64,000 bases of DNA. Origin: Saccharina japonica. Lineage: Eukaryota > Sar > Phaeophyceae > Laminariales > Laminariaceae. Where the stretch lies: the NCBI GenBank assembly GCA_008828725.1, contig MEHQ01000840.1, forward strand, positions 138,821 to 202,820, read 5' to 3'. Every line of letters starts with the position of its first letter. The first letter of the stretch is position 1. The notes under the pieces are model-generated. The model saw only the letters and a program-made list of their open reading frames with translations, had not been told where the DNA came from and did not search any database. Shown in pieces: positions 1-12,002 of this stretch. Position numbers and translations under genes: made by a program.

Positions 1-190
1 TTACGGAGGGCCATATATAGTAAATAGCTCCAAACATTTGTTAGTAAAAATAGTTAAATACATGGGTTTTTGTGTCTACCATAGGTCCTAAATCGGACCA
101 AATATTGTTACTCGTAGTAAAAATAGTCAAAAAGATGTTTTTTTTGTGTACACCGTAGGTTACCTATTTACTATGTACAGTCCCCCGCAA
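1..190. mobile_element. TA-targeting MITE, family 1 (TTACGG...CCGTAA), left-edge copy
   Basis: Begins TTACGGAGGG and ends CCCCCGCAA followed by TA. It has the family's internal ATAGTAAATAG and TTACTATG arms and is longer than other copies. The 5' TA would lie outside the window. Confidence 0.75.
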
Positions 191-226
191 TAATATTTAA
201 AAACAAATCAAGCCGATCCCGCTTAC

Positions 227-395
227 ATGACGAGCAGTGGCTCAAACTCTCCCCACCCCCCGGTAGACTGCACCGTCACGAGACCGCTTAGGTCCGTCTC
301 GTAGTCGTCGCACCCGGTACCGCCGGAAACCACACGCATCGACCCCGAGTTCCCGGGGGGAGCCGCCACCAGGAAGCTGAAGTAGAACGTCTCGA
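227..395 (-). CDS. CBM6 exon type C (distal strands)
   Basis: The acceptor is TTCTCGCAG and the donor GTAAGC (226-221); phase 1 to 2. It encodes ETFYFSFLVAAPPGNSGSMR, a GGTGCDDY segment and STGGWGEFEPLLV. A long C-rich tract (G-rich on the plus strand, about 421-480) lies just upstream and would act as its polypyrimidine tract. If intron retention occurred, TAA at 224-226 would end the protein after LLVM. Confidence 0.78.
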
Positions 396-3300
396 CTGCG
401 AGAAGAAGCACAGACATAAGGGGGGGGTGGGGGGAGGGAGGGAAGGGAGGGAGGGAAGGGGTGGAAGGGGGTGGGATGGAAGGCGGGGAGGGGGGTGACC
501 TCGTTTGTCGCTTGCCTTTGCAGTTTGACCGTTGACCACGCATCCCTTTCGAGACTGAGAGGCGCCGCTCCNACAATGGACTATTGCTTTTACAATAGAT
601 CTTCCGAAAGTTCATTTAAATGGAATTGGTCGAGATACTGCTTTCGTGGTTCATCTATTAATAGGAATGGATGGGCCAATAGATTTGTGTCCAGGCCTTC
701 CAATAGATATTGTTCCAGCAATTATGTTCTGGTCTTGTCTCACAATTGGAATGGTTCAATCAAACCGTTTCTGCTCTCACCTTCCAATTGGAATCGTTTC
801 AATAATTTCGTTCTGTTTCTTTCTATTAACTATTAATAGGAATGGTCGGATCAATAGGCTTCTGCCCTGACCTTCCAATTGAAGTTGTTTCAACAATTAG
901 TTTCAGGTCTTGCCTATCAATAGGAGTGGTTTGGTCAGTAGGTTTCTGTGCTGACTTTCCAAATTAAATTGTTGATTTTTTTTCTGACCTCGACAATTCC
1001 AATTAATAGACCGTACTTGAAATCACTGGGTTGGACAATTTCAATTGGTAGATAACACTCGAAAAAAATGGCTATACAACTCCGACTGATAGATCTCACT
1101 CGAAATAATTTGACTGGGCAATTCCAATTAATAGAAATCACTCGAAATCATTTAGTTGGACAATTGCTTTCAATAGATAGCATTTGAAATCAAGTGTCTC
1201 AGCAATTCCAATTAATAGCCAGCACCCGAAATAAATTGTGGGCACAATTCCAATTAGTAGGCAGCACCCGAAATCAGGTGCCCGGACAATTGCAATTAGT
1301 ATCCTTCAATCGAAATCATTTGGTTGGGCAAATCCAATTAATAGACAGCATCCGAAATCAGTTGTAGCCACAATAGACTATTGTAATAGGAAAGGTCCAA
1401 ATAATTGTNNNNNNNNNNNNNNNNNNNNNNNNNNNNNNNNNNNNNNNNNNNNNNNNNNNNNNNNNNNNNNNNNNNNNNNNNNNNNNNNNNNNNNNNNNNN
1501 NNNNNNNNNNNNNNNNNNNNNNNNNNNNNNNNNNNNNNNNNNNNNNNNNNNNNNNNNNNNNNNNNNNNNNNNNNNNNNNNNNNNNNNNNNNNNNNNNNNN
1601 NNNNNNNNNNNNNNNNNNNNNNNNNNNNNNNNNNNNNNNNNNNNNNNNNNNNNNNNGGGAGGGAGGGAGGGAGGGAGGAAAAGAGAGAGGGAGGGAGGGA
1701 GGGAGGGAGGAAGAGAGAGAGGGAGGGTCGGGAAAAGTGGGGTTTGGGATCATAGGTACAGTCCTCTGTTTTTTTACCGTAGTGGTGTCCCCTCTCCCCT
1801 GTTGCGGCGTTTATGATTTGTAGCACAAGTGTCCCCTCATCATCCTACCTGGCAGGCGCTATCACCTGCTTGGATGGATGCATCTCTCGCTCCCTTCGTT
1901 CAGAAAGACATGCGGCGCGCAAGCGAGCAAGCAAGCGACTAATACAAGAATGATAACGTCAAACACCCTTCCTTGAGTGAGCGACCAGAACAGAACCAGA
2001 AGCAGCTACCCGCATAGCAGTAGTCGGTCTCTAGGTCCATTCTGCCTTTAACCTTAACATTACGCCGACAGTCGTAGACCGTTTCTTTGTTTTCTGTATG
2101 AAGACGGGGGATATATTAACTTAACAGGCACAATTCGATGCAAGTCGACGAGGGAAAAATGGGCTGAAGTCTTTTCGCGACAAACATGCAAGGCACAAAC
2201 CGTAGCGGGGGAGGAGGGAGAAAATTCTACTCTGTGATCCCAGATCTAATTTGCGACAAGGAAGTAGAGAGAAAAAGAAGGGCGGAGATAATAAAAGGGA
2301 TAAACAAAAAAACAAGATTAAAAAAAATTGCGCCGACGGTCGTAGATCGTTTTTTGTTTGGTTTTCGGTATGGAGACGGGGGGAAAAGAGGCTGCAGCGG
2401 GGAAGAAATGGCCCGACAGAAAAAGCGCACGGCACAAAAATAACCTGAACGTGGGGAAAGCGGCAGGCCTATTAGTAGAAAAAGCGCACGACACAAAAAG
2501 TAACCTGCAAGTGGGAAGAGTGGCAGGCCTATTAGTATAGTGCTCACCGATTTCTTCGACATCGACCGTGTAACGCAGGAACTCGCCCGGCCTGGTCCAC
2601 CCTACGCTGTAGCCGCTCCCGTCTGAATTTTCGCTCACGTCGACTGCTTCCTCCGTTCGGAAGGCCTGTTTATCATGTGGAAAACCCGGACACGCCGAGG
2701 GTAGGGGACGCTGGCATAGTGAGAAACAGATCGATCTATGCACGTAGACGGGCACAACTCGAACCACGTGAAAAACTTATTGCAAATTTTACGATATTGT
2801 ATGTAGCTTAAAAAGTGACAGCAAAATGTATTCAGCTCAACAACCAATCATTGAATTATAAAGATGTTGGGTATTAAACAAATACTCGACCGCTTCGTCC
2901 GTTCGGAACGCCTGTCGAAATGTAGAAACCCGGACACGCCGAGGGTAGATAACACAATAAATTGTATGGTGATAAAAGGATCGCTCGAAGGCCACAACTC
3001 AAACAAGTTTTTTAAAACACATTAATACCAGATATATAGCAAACTGTATCGTAACTTGCACCTATATATAGTCTACTGGTGGCAAATTGTATCGAAGTTA
3101 AAACGTGAACGTGCTGCAGCAAACGTTTTGTTAACTAAAATAATGACTGAGTAATGTATGCACGTGCTAAAATATTGTTTGAAACACATTCCACTGTTTT
3201 TTAAGTCAGTTGGTTGGTATACTACACCCCAACTACTGCAATACCAAGCCGTTACGTCCAATCAAGACATGCTTCATTCACAGCCATCAACCACTAAATC

Positions 3301-4189
3301 ATCAACCATCAGCCATCAAAACTCCCCACTCCTCGGACAGATGATCTATCTATCTACAGATCATCTAGATCATGATCCACTATAGATCCCAACCCACCGT
3401 TTTGAGGTTGTTGTTGCATATATCTGTATGGTACAAGCCCTAACGCAGGAAAACCTTTTCCTGTAGATATCATGCATGGAAGCATGCAGAATGCACGGCT
3501 ACCCCCACCCGGCATGAGCTTTTCAAAACAATTGGCGAGCAAACACCAAGCCAAGCCGCTCAGAAAAACAAAACAAAACAGGTTTGAAAGCGAATACACG
3601 GCTCCCCACCCGGCATGAAAGCTTTATAAGCAATGGACCAACAAACAGCAAGCCAAAAGCCGCTAAGCAAAAAACAAAAAAGAAAGAAGAATAATCCGTT
3701 TTTGAAGCGAACACACGGCTACGTACGCACACCCGGCATGAGCTTTACTAACAATTGGCGAACAAACAGCAAGCCAAGCCACTCAGAAAATATATATACA
3801 TACATATATATAGTTTATAACAACACGAACAAAAATTGTAGCAATATACAATATAGATATATATATATATATTTGAAGCACTTACCGCTCCGTTGTTCCC
3901 AGGGTCCGTGTCCGAGTACCCGATCCCCTCCCCGCCAGTGTCGAACTCCTCAGCCTCTATGACCCCCGGAACAACGGCGGGGACCCCGCCGTAAGCACCC
4001 CCGAGCACCACCGGAGCAGGCGTTTCGTCTCGCTCTATCAGCGACGGGGCCAGGGTTGGGCTCGTCGCGGGGTGCGCGGATTCGAGGTGCGAAAACATGC
4101 CGAAATAGTCGAGGTTGAAACCCTCGGAGATGGCACACAGCCAGATGGTGGCGGGTCCGGCCGCGAGACCCCCGTTGCCTCCAGCAGAC
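227..4189 (-). CDS. CBM6-module protein, 3' exons in window (partial gene, open at both ends)
   Basis: Three minus-strand exons, 3886-4189, 2548-2665 and 227-395, join with matching phases (2 to 0, 0 to 1, 1 to 2). The product is about 197 residues. The first ~30 (WLCAISEGFNLDYF) are the last strands of one CBM6; a Pro/Ala-rich linker follows; then a second CBM6 runs from PGVIEAEEFDTGGEG through GYSVGWTRPGEFLRYTVDV to STGGWGEFEPLLV. The EAE-FDTGGEG start, the GW...GEFL core and the GGW strand are typical of family 6 carbohydrate-binding modules, which bind beta-glucans and xylans on extracellular enzymes. The last exon either ends at an in-frame TAA (224-226) or splices on at the GTAAGC donor; phase favours splicing to an exon left of the window, because a following A-type exon would start in phase 2. 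No exons upstream of 4189 were found nearby. It may be the distal part of the GH81 gene at 52-63 kb or a separate paralogue. Ligand unknown. Confidence 0.72.
573..1408. mobile_element. Foldback-like element made of ~60-bp inverted sub-repeats
   Basis: The left half repeats CCAATTGGAATNGTTTCAAT-like units; the right half repeats the inverse (ACAATTCCAATTAATAG then AGCACCCGAAATCA). Ends are similar to inverted (GGACTATTGCTTTTACAATAG-like versus CAATAGACTATTGTAATAGG). The right end runs into a sequencing gap. Confidence 0.6.
1409..1656. other. Assembly gap
   Basis: Run of N between the foldback-like element and a (GGGA)n tract. Other gaps: 36425-36501 (between two poly-C runs), 52753-52759, and one N at 572. 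Confidence 0.99.
1656..1732 (+). repeat. (GGGA)n microsatellite after gap
   Basis: GAGGGAGGGAGGGAGGGA runs following the 1409-1655 sequencing gap. Similar G/A-rich tracts are at 421-480. Confidence 0.9.
2118..2315 (+). mobile_element. 5'-truncated SINE of the same family
   Basis: Begins in the body at AGGCACAATTCGATGCAAGT and keeps the tail to AAGGGCGGAGATAATAAAAG. Head and internal promoter are missing. It lies in an intron of the left CBM6 gene. Confidence 0.75.
2548..2665 (-). CDS. CBM6 exon type B (central strands)
   Basis: It starts after ATAAACAG and ends at a GTGAGC donor; phase 0 to 1. It encodes AFRTEEAVDVSENSDGSGYS followed by VGWTRPGEFLRYTVDVEEI. The Trp and the GEFLRYTV strand are CBM6 hallmarks. 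It is the counterpart of 55025-55136. Confidence 0.82.
2885..2911 (-). pseudogene. Truncated relic of CBM6 exon B
   Basis: About 246 bp upstream (minus sense) of the real B exon there is a second acceptor (TTTCGACAG) followed by codons for AFRTDEAVE, after which similarity stops. The intron just before both copies is also shared (CTCGGCGTGTCCGGGTTT). It is a partial tandem duplication of an intron/exon boundary that no longer encodes a module. Confidence 0.7.
3498..3790 (+). repeat. ~100-117-bp minisatellite, three copies
   Basis: Each unit has ACACGGCT, CACCCGGCATGAGCTTT and AACAAACAGCAAGCCAAGCC. It is in an intron of the left CBM6 gene. Confidence 0.88.
3886..4189 (-). CDS. CBM6 exon type A (end of one module, linker, start of next)
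   Basis: The acceptor is TATATAG before 4189 and the donor is GTAAG at 3885-3881. It enters in phase 2 and leaves in phase 0. The encoded piece contains IWLCAISEGFNLDYF, a Pro/Ala-rich linker and PGVIEAEEFDTGGEGIGYSD. It is closely similar to the exon at 51970-52258 in length, phase and sequence, so the two arose by duplication. Confidence 0.8.
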
Positions 4190-4238
4190 CTATATATAAA
4201 ATATTCATATATTTATATATTATACAAATATATATATA

Positions 4239-4405
4239 TATATGTAAGGCGGGTGAGGGGAAAAGAGGCGGCGGAATTAGCGCTACAGCAGGTTTGTGTT
4301 CATAGGGGGCCCGCGGTGCTGTTAACTTCGTAGTAACTGGAAACCCGAAGAGAGTCGGATAGTTGGCACCGCCGTTGCCTCCAGCAGACCTACATATGCA
4401 TATAT
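4239..4405 (-). repeat. Exon-edge-derived repeat (copies at 4239-4405, 6058-6180, 6235-6345)
   Basis: A unit of about 110-165 bp, starting on the minus strand with the same GTCTGCTGGAGGCAACGG as the 5' end of the CBM6 exon at 4189 and running on into CTCTTCGGGTTTCCAGTTAC and CACCGCGG(A/G)CCCCCT. All copies are flanked by (TA)n. Only the first ~18 bp match the exon. Either the exon boundary was copied into the repeat or the repeat supplied the exon's acceptor. Confidence 0.6.
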
Positions 4406-4469
4406 ATATAATATATATATATGTATAGGTACCAATTGAACATTTTCCCGGAATACTTTCACTTTTCAT

Positions 4470-4640
4470 CTCCGGCCGCGGGTCGTTTCTCGCGCTGTCG
4501 GCTGCGGGGCACGCAGGGGGGCCGCGTGTACGCCACGGCGCAAGTGCGGGTCCCGGTCGAGGCTCGTGGGGCGTGCTCTGGGCCTTCAAAGTCGCGAATT
4601 CTGGCAAATAACTCAGGGGAGACGTTCCGACTTGACACCG
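4470..4640. other. GC-rich island, possible exon
   Basis: High GC and open on both strands (minus: FATLKAQSTPHEPRPGPALA; plus: GGRVYATAQVRVPVEARGAC). It lies where the C-type CBM6 exon preceding 4189 would be expected, but no GGT-CDDY or GGW motif is present. Confidence 0.2.
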
Positions 4641-4699
4641 CCTCGCAACTACTCTGAAAAACCTGTCTTACGACCGTTTTTTCATCTGTATGAACTTTG

Positions 4700-6050
4700 G
4701 TGGTTCGTTTTTGACCCGCCGTATGACCGGAACACACAAAGCACGCACCACGCACGAGAAAACAAGAACCACACCGACATCGAACGAGGCACACATCAAG
4801 CGTCGTGCAGCAGTAGTTGATACCATGTTGCATGCGTCTGCTCTGTCTGGGCTGCGTACAGCAGTAGTAGCAGTTGAACGAGATGCTCTAAAAATGACAG
4901 GCTCATTTTATGTAAATTTGTAATTTGGTTCCAATATTTTGGAATCTACGTACGAGTACACATACATGTACAGATCTACGAGTACGTATATATGTACAGC
5001 AGTATGCATATCATATCTAGCTCTCTCTATCTACGAGCGATAGGCCGATCTACACACGTACGATTACGAGTACTTTGGTACAGTAGTAGTACTACTGCTG
5101 CTGTGCTTTTCGGGCACATGCCTCTAGTCTAGACTACAAACGACAAAGCAGCCAAGGCGCCCCTTATCGAACAGCAAGGCAGTACAGCAGAAGAAGCTGC
5201 AGAACACGCAGTAGCGCTGTTCAGATGTTTGCCTTTGTGGCGGTTGTTGTTGTGTCCTGTATGCGTGCGCCGGGCCCGCAGTAAACAGCTACGAGTAGCA
5301 GGAGGAATCCAGCAGATCTTGTTGTGACAGCTACGAACAACGAGTACTGCTTTGCTGTGTTCTGCCTTTCATTGTGTATGCGTGTGTGTTTGATGTATGC
5401 GATTCCAGCAAAACCTCCCCCTCTGATTTTAATATCCCCCGCGCTTTACAGCAGCGATTAATAACAACAACAACAAAAACGCTAATACCCGTCACGGGTA
5501 TGGATAACACTTCATACTCGCCGAGAATTTGGGCCCAGGGCACCCGGGTATCCAGCTGTTCGACGGGCACCCTTAGACGAGTACTCGGCTGCTAAACGAG
5601 TACCAGGGTACCCGCCTAAAAGGTATTACGTACGAGTGAATCTCTTATCTAGGACCGGGGCGGGACTCGTCGGGTAACAGCTCTGTCATAATTATCTTCT
5701 GCATCCTCAGCTGCACAGCGCAGAACAGCCGTGATAACTACAGTGCCACTGTAGGACCTACAAAAAATAGTTAGATCGACTTCAGAAACAAAACAAGTCG
5801 TTGAGCCTGGACACCAAGCTGAAGTTTCTTAACACCGGGAGCCCACTGCCTGTACCTCAGATACGACATCATCTCGTGATAGTTGTTTCGTTAGGAATGG
5901 CCTTCGCTACTACTTTTACAGTGTATGCCACAGGTCTGCTCCAAAAATTAAACTATGAAGCATGTGCGATCTATTTTCACCTTGCGACACCCCCGGGATT
6001 TCAAGTGACCAACATCCCGAAGGGGAACCTTGAATTATATGCGAAGTATA
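4700..6050. other. No gene recognised
   Basis: Rich in TACGAGTA and CAGCAGTA words; no splice-consistent exon or known family. Confidence 0.5.
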
Positions 6051-6672
6051 TATATATGTAGGGCGGGCGAGGGGAAAGGCGGCGGAATTAGCTTCAGGTC
6101 TGTATTCTTTAGGGGGTCCGCGGTGCTGTTAACCCCGTGGTAACTGGAAACCCCGAAGAGAGCCTCCAGCAGACCTGTTATATATGTTATACCTGGTATA
6201 TGAAATATATACTAGTATATATATATATGAGTACAGAAGGCGGGTGGGGGGAAAGGAGGCGACGGAATTAGCTCTAGGTCTGTACTCTCAGGGGGTCCGC
6301 GGTGCTGTTAACCCCGTAGCAACTGGAAACCCCAAAGGTCTGGCTTTAGTATCTACATGGTAGCTGGCGACTTTTAAGTATCCTAACTCATAGCTCTACC
6401 TTATTAGGAGTTGCAGAGGGGAAATATAAATATGTTGCAAACAAAAGGACGATCAGCAGCAGCAGTGTTGGCCACACAAACACACAGGTTTAAGTATCAA
6501 TTTTCGTTGGCATAGCATTTAGCAAATAATTGTTGTTGTTTTTTCAAATAGCATACTAAAAGTAGCAGAAGATGGCGTATCGGCGTTGAAAGTAAAACAA
6601 TTGGACTTGAGCATACATATAGCAGGTAATAATAGCTGGCTGAAAATACAGAAAATAAAAGTAAAAAAAAAA

Positions 6673-6800
6673 CCCGTAAAATTCCCTAAAACAAAACCGT
6701 AAAACTCCCTACAACAAAACCGTAAATCTCACCTAAAACATAACCGTAAAACTCCCTGAAATATAACCGTAAAACTCCCTAAAACAAAACTGTCAAACTC
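6673..6800 (+). repeat. ~29-bp minisatellite
   Basis: About five units of AACCGTAAAACTCCCTAAAA. Confidence 0.85.
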
Positions 6801-7171
6801 GTGAAAAACAAAAAAGAGTTGGATGATGTAAGCTTGTACACCAAGCAACCCGCGTTTGCTGAGTGTAAGCGGGTGTGTGTCTGAACTACAATCCAAGGAG
6901 TTGCAAAACATGCCCGCAGTCCTTCTACTAGTACGGGTTTGGTGTGGAATTTAACTTTCAAGCTCAAGGAACGAAACGGTTCATAATCCGACGAGGGGCT
7001 GCATGCATATAATGCATATATATACACATATATATAATATATATCATATCAACCAGTGATGATTCGTTCAGTGATTCTTTCAAGGCACAAGGTAGTAATA
7101 AGTGATTAAACCAAAATACGCCATTTTTCCGATATCATCAGGAAGAGATAGATGCATCAACACCAGCGCCC

Positions 7172-7680
7172 CCCCTGCGACGCATGCTGCGGTAGAGGTG
7201 CACCATGTTTTTTTTTGCCTTATAAGGGTGGTCACTTGCGGTGCTCTATCTATTGCCTCACCCAAAATCTGAGTATTATGGTGGAGGAAAATAAAAGTGC
7301 TACGGCAAGGCCTAAGGGCCCGTATTAACGAGTATAAAATAAATTCAATTTGGAAAAATAAAAATAAAAATTCGCTTTTCATTGGTCAACACACGCACCA
7401 GCACCAATTTTTATGCCCCAAGATCCTAATCTTTGGTGCTGGTGCGTGTGTTGACCAGTGAAAAGCGGATTTGAATTAAAAAAAATCCAAATTGATTTTT
7501 TTTCTTCTTCGTTAAAACGGGCCATTAGGCCATGGGAATATTCATCGGGTAGCATTTTCAATTGCCTCCAAAACCAGTTTTTGACTTGCTATTAGTATAG
7601 AGCTCCTCAAGTGACCACCCTCAGAGACAAAACATGGTGCACCTGCATGCAGGCTGCCGTAGCGTACGTTACTAGTTGGG
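7172..7680. mobile_element. Foldback element with ~250-bp inverted arms; second copy 50737-51090
   Basis: The left arm (TGCGGTAGAGGTGCACCATG, AAGGGTGGTCACTTG, TATTAACG) is mirrored around about 7425 (CAACACACGCACCAGCACCA versus TGGTGCTGGTGCGTGTGTTG) by the right arm (AAGTGACCACCCT, CATGGTGCACCTGCATG). The 50.7-kb copy keeps the centre and left arm. Confidence 0.75.
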
Positions 7681-8630
7681 TTTAGAGTGGGACGCCTTTT
7701 GCAGCAGGAATTAACACCTTGACTACAGTAGATCAAACACATCCTCAATAGTGTGTCTTTTTTTTGTCTCCACCGTCGTCGCCGCCTCTCGGTACCCCTT
7801 GCGAACGTAGCAGGTTTCGTAAAGAGTAATTGCGTTGCCGCGCGTATAATTCGCTCTCTGCCGTCTGCCAAGCGTGCGTGTTTGATTGTGTTAGAGCTGC
7901 CAGCCCCCTCACACCTCACGGCGCTTCGTGCTTCGTGCTAGCAATGCCTGCCTGGTCGGTGAAAACCCGACATGCTCCGTCCCGGCATTGTAGGGATGCG
8001 AGGGTCTATGGCCATACGACTACGGCCATGCGTGAAAATGAAGTACCCCCCCCCCCCCCCCCCGCGCCTCGTTGGTTCATTGGGGACCTGGCCGCCCGTC
8101 GCGCGGCGCAGGATTGTGTGTGCATATGTTTTTGGGTTTTGGTTCACAGTCACTTTGTTCGGCTCTGTGACATCTCTGCATCTCTTCTCACAGCGGCAGA
8201 GCCTCGACACTCATCAATCCAAAATGTGTTGTGTGTATTTTTTTTCAGTTTGCACCCCGTTTCTCTTCTGGGGACAAGGTAACCACGCCGGTGACTGGCG
8301 CCACGGGAGCCCCTTACGGGTAGCAGTTCGTCGAGCAGTTATTGCAGTATTGTTTTCAAACAGTTGCCGTAAGGAGCGCATCTTCTATTATTTAAGTTCC
8401 CTTTCGACAATGTGCAGGGCATTATTCGTTCAGAATGAAAAGGCTGACACTTTTCATCGAATACCTCCAATCCCATCCAAACAGTTCTCCTTTCCTGCGT
8501 ATACTCAGTTGAGCATCTCCTATTAATGTTCTAGTCAGTGAAATATGCGTTTTTATGATATATACATCTGTTTACACTGCTCATCAGGGTGGGCTAGTGA
8601 TACAGCTTTGTCCTTGGAGGCCTTGTACTA

Positions 8631-8735
8631 CTACGGAGGATCATAGTAAATAGGACCAAATTTGGTTACTAAAAATATTCAAATATATAGGTTTTTGTAT
8701 GCACAGTAGGTCCTATTTACTATGGTCCCCCGTAA
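8631..8735. mobile_element. TA-targeting MITE, family 1
   Basis: About 105 bp, flanked by TA on both sides. Arms CTACGGAGGATCATAGTAAA and TTTACTATGGTCCCCCGTAA are inverted repeats, with AACCTATATATTTG-type sequence in the middle (here in the reverse sense). Confidence 0.85.
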
Positions 8736-8749
8736 TAGGGACACGGGGG

Positions 8750-11700
8750 GGGAATCGTACGCCTTTTTGGAAGGTTCCATGGCAAGACATAGCCGAGCAA
8801 CACCTGCCCAGCCGTTCATTGGCACCACCAGGACTGAACGATTCAAACATAAACAACACACACGTGATTGATACAACGGGAACCACAGTCAGTACCTTTA
8901 ATGGCAAACCTGGAAGATCACACTTTGTGTCACCGTACGTACTGTAGTTCGGACTGCTGCAGTGAGTTTTCGAGACCCTTATCGTACATGTATCGGTCCG
9001 CTTTCCACGTTCCGTTATCGCTGTGGGACCTCTCCAGGAACAACTTTTCAAGGCGGGCTGATGTTTCGAGTGCCCCCGTAGGATGTCGTCGACCACGCTT
9101 GACACACAATTAGAAGCCCCCGGCTTGTGATGTCAACGTTGAGTATAGACTTTTAAATGCTATTATGCAGGATTTAGAGTGGCGTTCCTCGCCGAGCGCA
9201 GCAGACGCTTAGCTGAAAATTCTTCATTTAAATGTCACTCAGCCTGAAACCCTTACTTATTATTACACGTTGCAATTATTGATTCCCGGGCACTATTCAA
9301 GCACAGGTGGCGAGTAGTACGTAATACCAGGTACCGCCAAATGGTAACACATTTCCCGGGCGTCGACGAATGCTCCCAGGTTGCCTCCCACTCCCATTAA
9401 CTCTAACCGACCACACAGTCATATAGCTACCAGTACCACAAGCAGCACCGACAGGGGAGAAGAAAAGGGGAACCGCGGGGAGTGGTCACCCTCGCATCCA
9501 AAGGAGAGAGCAGCTTGACAACACACTCCGTATTAGTCCTACTCTGTAGTATACTGTACCAGGTATCCGGTGTCACCTTGCGTCTCAAACGTCTGCAACC
9601 AGTCGCGAGTCATGATTAACCCCTCACATCATGTAATATGAAAAACAGTATGTTCTACGTCGGTATTACGAGTACGCACACTTAGGAGAAATCCGTTTGA
9701 TAAGCAAACCTGTGTTGCACGCACACCTCTCTACAGTACACCTCTGGCAGTACTATTGCAGTAGTATTGCCGCATTTACGGCCTCGGTTAGCCTACGTCC
9801 TTGACCATTACAGGCACCGGTGCCAACCTTGCCGCGGCGACTCCCTGTTGTACACCATACGAAGCATACTCGGTTTTGTACATACAATGCGTCGTACTGC
9901 ACTAACCACACATCGGACGATCAATGTGTACGCACCGGTACTGTTAATACTATACTTGCAGAGCATCTATTCATACTATTAGATATCAATAACATACTAT
10001 TAATATTATGCGTGTACTACTACGAGTGCTGCCTGTGGGTTATGTCCTATGTTATTATTGTGTGCAGGATCTGTATTTTCAGCACATTCAGCACATGATA
10101 TGTCCAACGCAAGAAACATGATGTGCCACCCTGTACAGCAGTACGAGTAGATCATCATGCAGAATATACGGCTCTAACCCGACCACATGAGCTAAATCAT
10201 ACCGGTACAGACCAAGGAGGAATTTGTGTTGCAAGATCTAGATTATGAAGTGAGGATCGGTGATCGTCACAGATGCGATGTTGCAAACACTTTTTGTGTA
10301 CGACCGATCCGAGCGGTTTGCTCTTCCTTCTTTTTTTTGTATGAAACCTGGCAGACTCGGTACCATCAGGTACCAGGTACGTTCCAATTTCCTTTCTCAT
10401 ACACCCTTGTGATGGTATCACGTACGTCCCGGGGACCACGGGTGTGCGAAGGCCTGTATTTGCACGTAGCTCAGCTACAAACAAGAAAACACGGGCGTGC
10501 ACTACCTTGCTGTAGAAGTAGAGCCTGTACCGCTGCTCTATACGTAATCATCAGGTGACAATCTAACCCTCATCCCCACTGACTCGGATATCCTGCCCGG
10601 AATCCAACCATTGTTGGATTCGAGGTTCCGTGCTACTACCGACGGTCATTGCTTTTTGACAGTCTTGCACGACGGAAAATTAAATTTTACAGGGGTGGGC
10701 GGACTTCCACGAAAAACACCTACCTGGCCAGCACAGCAGTAGCAGTCCTTCGCACTTCGTCTACGAGTTTGTCGCAGCAGGGCACCTCAGCTTATGTATC
10801 GGGCTGTGATTCTCGGCCTAGGACTGACTCCCCTAACGAATACCGCCGTGGGTGGGCCGTGGCGGTGTGCAGGTACGCGCTATGTTGGACACTGGGCAAT
10901 GAAACTTTTGGAGAGAGGTGCAATTTCGATGCTTTCTTGACGACGTACTCTTCAATACTTGTGTGTGCTTCCATACCACCAGCAGTGTCTATGCTCCAGG
11001 ACCTGCAGTCGCACACGAGCGCTGAACTTCTTGGCGGTGAAATCGTTGTCGATGCACCCATCCTCTACCCATGCTAGTCCATGCTGTCTCTATAGACCCG
11101 CGGCTGGTGGTGTCAGGTGCCGCTGTCGGCGCGAAATAAGTGGAAGAAAATGGTCTTGTCTCACCGCAAGCAGACAGGCTGCTGCTGCTGCTGTATGTAC
11201 GAACAAACTGCAAACTGCTGCACGTGCACAAATGCTGGTGCGGTCTATACCCATATGTCCATCAATATAAATACCATTTTGTATGTATATTAATATGTAA
11301 ATGATCCTTATATTTACGGACGTATTGGTATATTTGAATACGTTGCATTGCCTCTGTCTGTGTATCATACGACGTCGTGCTGGTATCACGCAAGACAAGA
11401 GACTTGGGACGAACTTGGGACGCATTTCTTAACAGGCTTTCTCCATAACGAGGACAGCACACGCGACCAGAATGGTGGCTTTGGAATGATCTTGTCGAGG
11501 CCTCTCCGTAGACGTATCGCTTGGCCTTTACGCTCTCGCCGTTGTCGAAAAAGTCAGCTTGGAACTTCGTCCTGGGAGTGTGTTGTCTTGCCTCGTTTCT
11601 GGTCAGGCTCCTCATGCAAATGATGTTGAACATGAAAAACAAGCAGCAGAAGCAGCAGCGGTCACACATGTTCTGGTACAGCTTGGCTGGGTACTGGTAC

Positions 11701-11860
11701 ATATGTCCAGCGCAGCTGCTGCCTGTTGTTCTGTCGTTGTTGTTACAGCAGTGTATGCTCTCAAATTACGGAGTATGTCATCGCCGTAATCTACTATTAA
11801 TAGTCCGTGCTCACAAGATAGGCTCCAATAACTTGAAACCAGTACGATTATGCGTGTACT
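8750..11860. other. No gene recognised
   Basis: Short frames on both strands only, frequent GTAC-containing words and several TACCWGGTA motifs. Nothing matches a protein family. Confidence 0.5.
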
Positions 11861-11864
11861 ACTA

Positions 11865-11981
11865 GTACCGGGGGGCATAGTAAACACTAGTAAACAGGAC
11901 CTACGGTACACACAAAAACCTATATATTTACCTATTTGTCCAACAATATTTGGTTCTATTTACTTTGTTGGTCCCCCGTGA
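11865..11981. mobile_element. TA-targeting MITE, family 1
   Basis: TA-flanked copy with GTACCGGGGGGCATAGTAAA at the left end and GGTCCCCCGTGA at the right end. A short internal duplication (CACTAGTAAACAGG) is present. Confidence 0.8.
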
Positions 11982-12002
11982 TATACTTGACTAATATTTT
12001 AA

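Noticed and set aside
1238..1826. Open frames across the N run
   Set aside because: Most of each frame is unknown sequence from an assembly gap; nothing supports coding.
5801..6061. Plus-strand frame of 86 codons (ending near the TATATATA tract)
   Set aside because: No family resemblance, no splice partner, and it overlaps sequence shared with a repeat at 48655-48720 (CTGGACNCNAAGCTGA).
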